From: JAEUNJ01 sp052035955
GTDB taxonomy: Bacteria; Pseudomonadota; Gammaproteobacteria; Burkholderiales; Rhodocyclaceae
Assembly: GCA_052035955.1 (NCBI GenBank)
Contig: JBPOHD010000102.1
Location: 1 to 13,922 of the forward strand
DNA length: 13,922 nucleotides
Direction: 5' to 3'
Shown here: positions 13,380 to 13,922 of the stretch, one piece after another
How the letters are laid out: each line of letters begins with the position of its first letter
Numbering within the stretch: the first letter of the stretch is position 1
Notes under the pieces: generated by a model
What the model was told of the DNA's origin: nothing
Seen by the model: the letters and a program-made list of their open reading frames with translations, nothing else
The model's database searches: none
Position numbers and translations under genes: made by a program

Positions 13380-13922
13380 TCATTTCCGTGCAGTGACGCG
13401 CCAGACCACTTTGCCCACGTCGTCTGCCACGAGGAGCGCGCCCTGCTTGTCGATGGCCACGCCGACCGGCCGGCCGAAGGCATTGCCTTCATCGCTGAGA
13501 AAGCCCGTCAATACGTCGACGGGCAGGCCGGAGGGTTTGCCGGCCTGGAACGGCACGAAGATCACCTTGTAGCCGCTATGGGGACGCCGGTTCCACGAGC
13601 CGTGCTGGCCGATGAACATGCCGTGGGCGTAGGCGGCCGGCAGCGTGGTGCCGACGGAGGCCGCCAGGCCCAGGGATGCCGTGTGCGGCCCCAGGGCGTA
13701 GTCGGGCGCGATTGCCTTGGCCACCAGGTCCGGCCGCTGTGGTCTTGCCCGTTCGTCGACGTGCTGCCCATAGTAGCTGTAGGGACAGTCGTATAAGTCG
13801 CCATCTCTGACCGAGGTCATGTAGTCCGGTACCAGGTCGCTGCCGAGTTCGTCGCGTTCATTGGCGACAGTCCACAGCACGTAGATGTCGGGGTCCCAGG
13901 CCAGGCCATTGGTGTTGCTCAG
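13380..13922 (-). CDS. PQQ-dependent sorbosone/glucose dehydrogenase-type protein, C-terminal part (cut by window end)
   Basis: The last 180 codons of a beta-propeller dehydrogenase of the soluble glucose/L-sorbosone dehydrogenase family. The 5' part lies beyond the window. Diagnostic stretches are LWTVANERDELGSDLVPDY, PYSYYGQHVD, PDYALGPHTASLGL, the block GMFIGQHGSWNRRPHSGYKV, VLTGFLSDEGNAFGRPVGVA and the final propeller strand LLVADDVGKVVWRV. Proteins of this type are usually exported and oxidise sugars or alcohols with PQQ, but many are uncharacterised. The frame is open right to base 13922. Its stop is 55 nt before the ferritin-like gene on the same strand, so co-transcription is possible. 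Confidence 0.9.
   Translation of the reverse strand: MSNTNGLAWDPDIYVLWTVANERDELGSDLVPDYMTSVRDGDLYDCPYSYYGQHVDERARPQRPDLVAKAIAPDYALGPHTASLGLAASVGTTLPAAYAHGMFIGQHGSWNRRPHSGYKVIFVPFQAGKPSGLPVDVLTGFLSDEGNAFGRPVGVAIDKQGALLVADDVGKVVWRVTARK

Noticed and set aside
1..13922. CRISPR array, tRNA, rRNA, insertion sequence, integrase or attachment site
   Set aside because: No regularly spaced repeats, cloverleaf, transposase-like frame or flanking direct repeats were seen by eye, in spite of the island-like middle region.

Overview
The window reads as a GC-rich proteobacterial chromosome, most likely a betaproteobacterium of the Rhodocyclales/Burkholderiales type. That is an inference from protein resemblance, very high GC third-position use in the first 5 kb, and the gene complement. 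No rRNA or tRNA is visible to test it.

Region 1 (about 1-5224, + strand) is a dense, intact operon for a branched-chain-amino-acid-type (HAAT) ABC importer. It holds a periplasmic binding protein, two permeases (LivH and LivM type) and two ATPases (LivG and LivF type), followed at once by a hemerythrin-domain protein. A GC-rich hairpin separates the binding-protein gene from the permease genes. Downstream junctions are 8-9 nt or overlapping. The substrate cannot be read from the sequence.

Region 2 (about 5225-10150) changes abruptly in character: less extreme composition, mixed strands, and many gene remnants. On the + strand I see only C-terminal remnants: an AsmA-family protein, an NAD(P)H-dependent FMN reductase, a small membrane protein, a glycine-zipper protein and a MarC-family protein. 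On the - strand are a nearly complete alternative oxidase, a stand-alone CheB methylesterase, a DksA/TraR-type zinc-finger protein, a CsbD-like protein, a frameshifted DODA-type dioxygenase remnant and a small 73-residue conserved-looking protein. At two places (near 6490 and near 9367) oppositely oriented genes meet back to back, each lacking its 5' end. This looks like deletion of divergent promoter regions in a decaying locus rich in stress and redox genes.

Region 3 (about 10150-13922) is intact again. A secreted PRC-barrel protein (+) converges on a - strand cluster. In transcription order that cluster is the end of a PQQ-type sorbosone/glucose dehydrogenase (running off the window), a short encapsulated-ferritin-type (EncFtn) protein, an APH-like small-molecule kinase and a HAD phosphatase translationally coupled to it. 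A strong hairpin with an 11-bp stem sits between the two convergent units.

The most interesting points are an EncFtn protein with no visible encapsulin or targeting tail and an altered entry-site residue, its linkage to a coupled kinase/HAD pair, the alternative oxidase that keeps all its iron ligands inside a decayed neighbourhood, and the repeated back-to-back truncation pattern.
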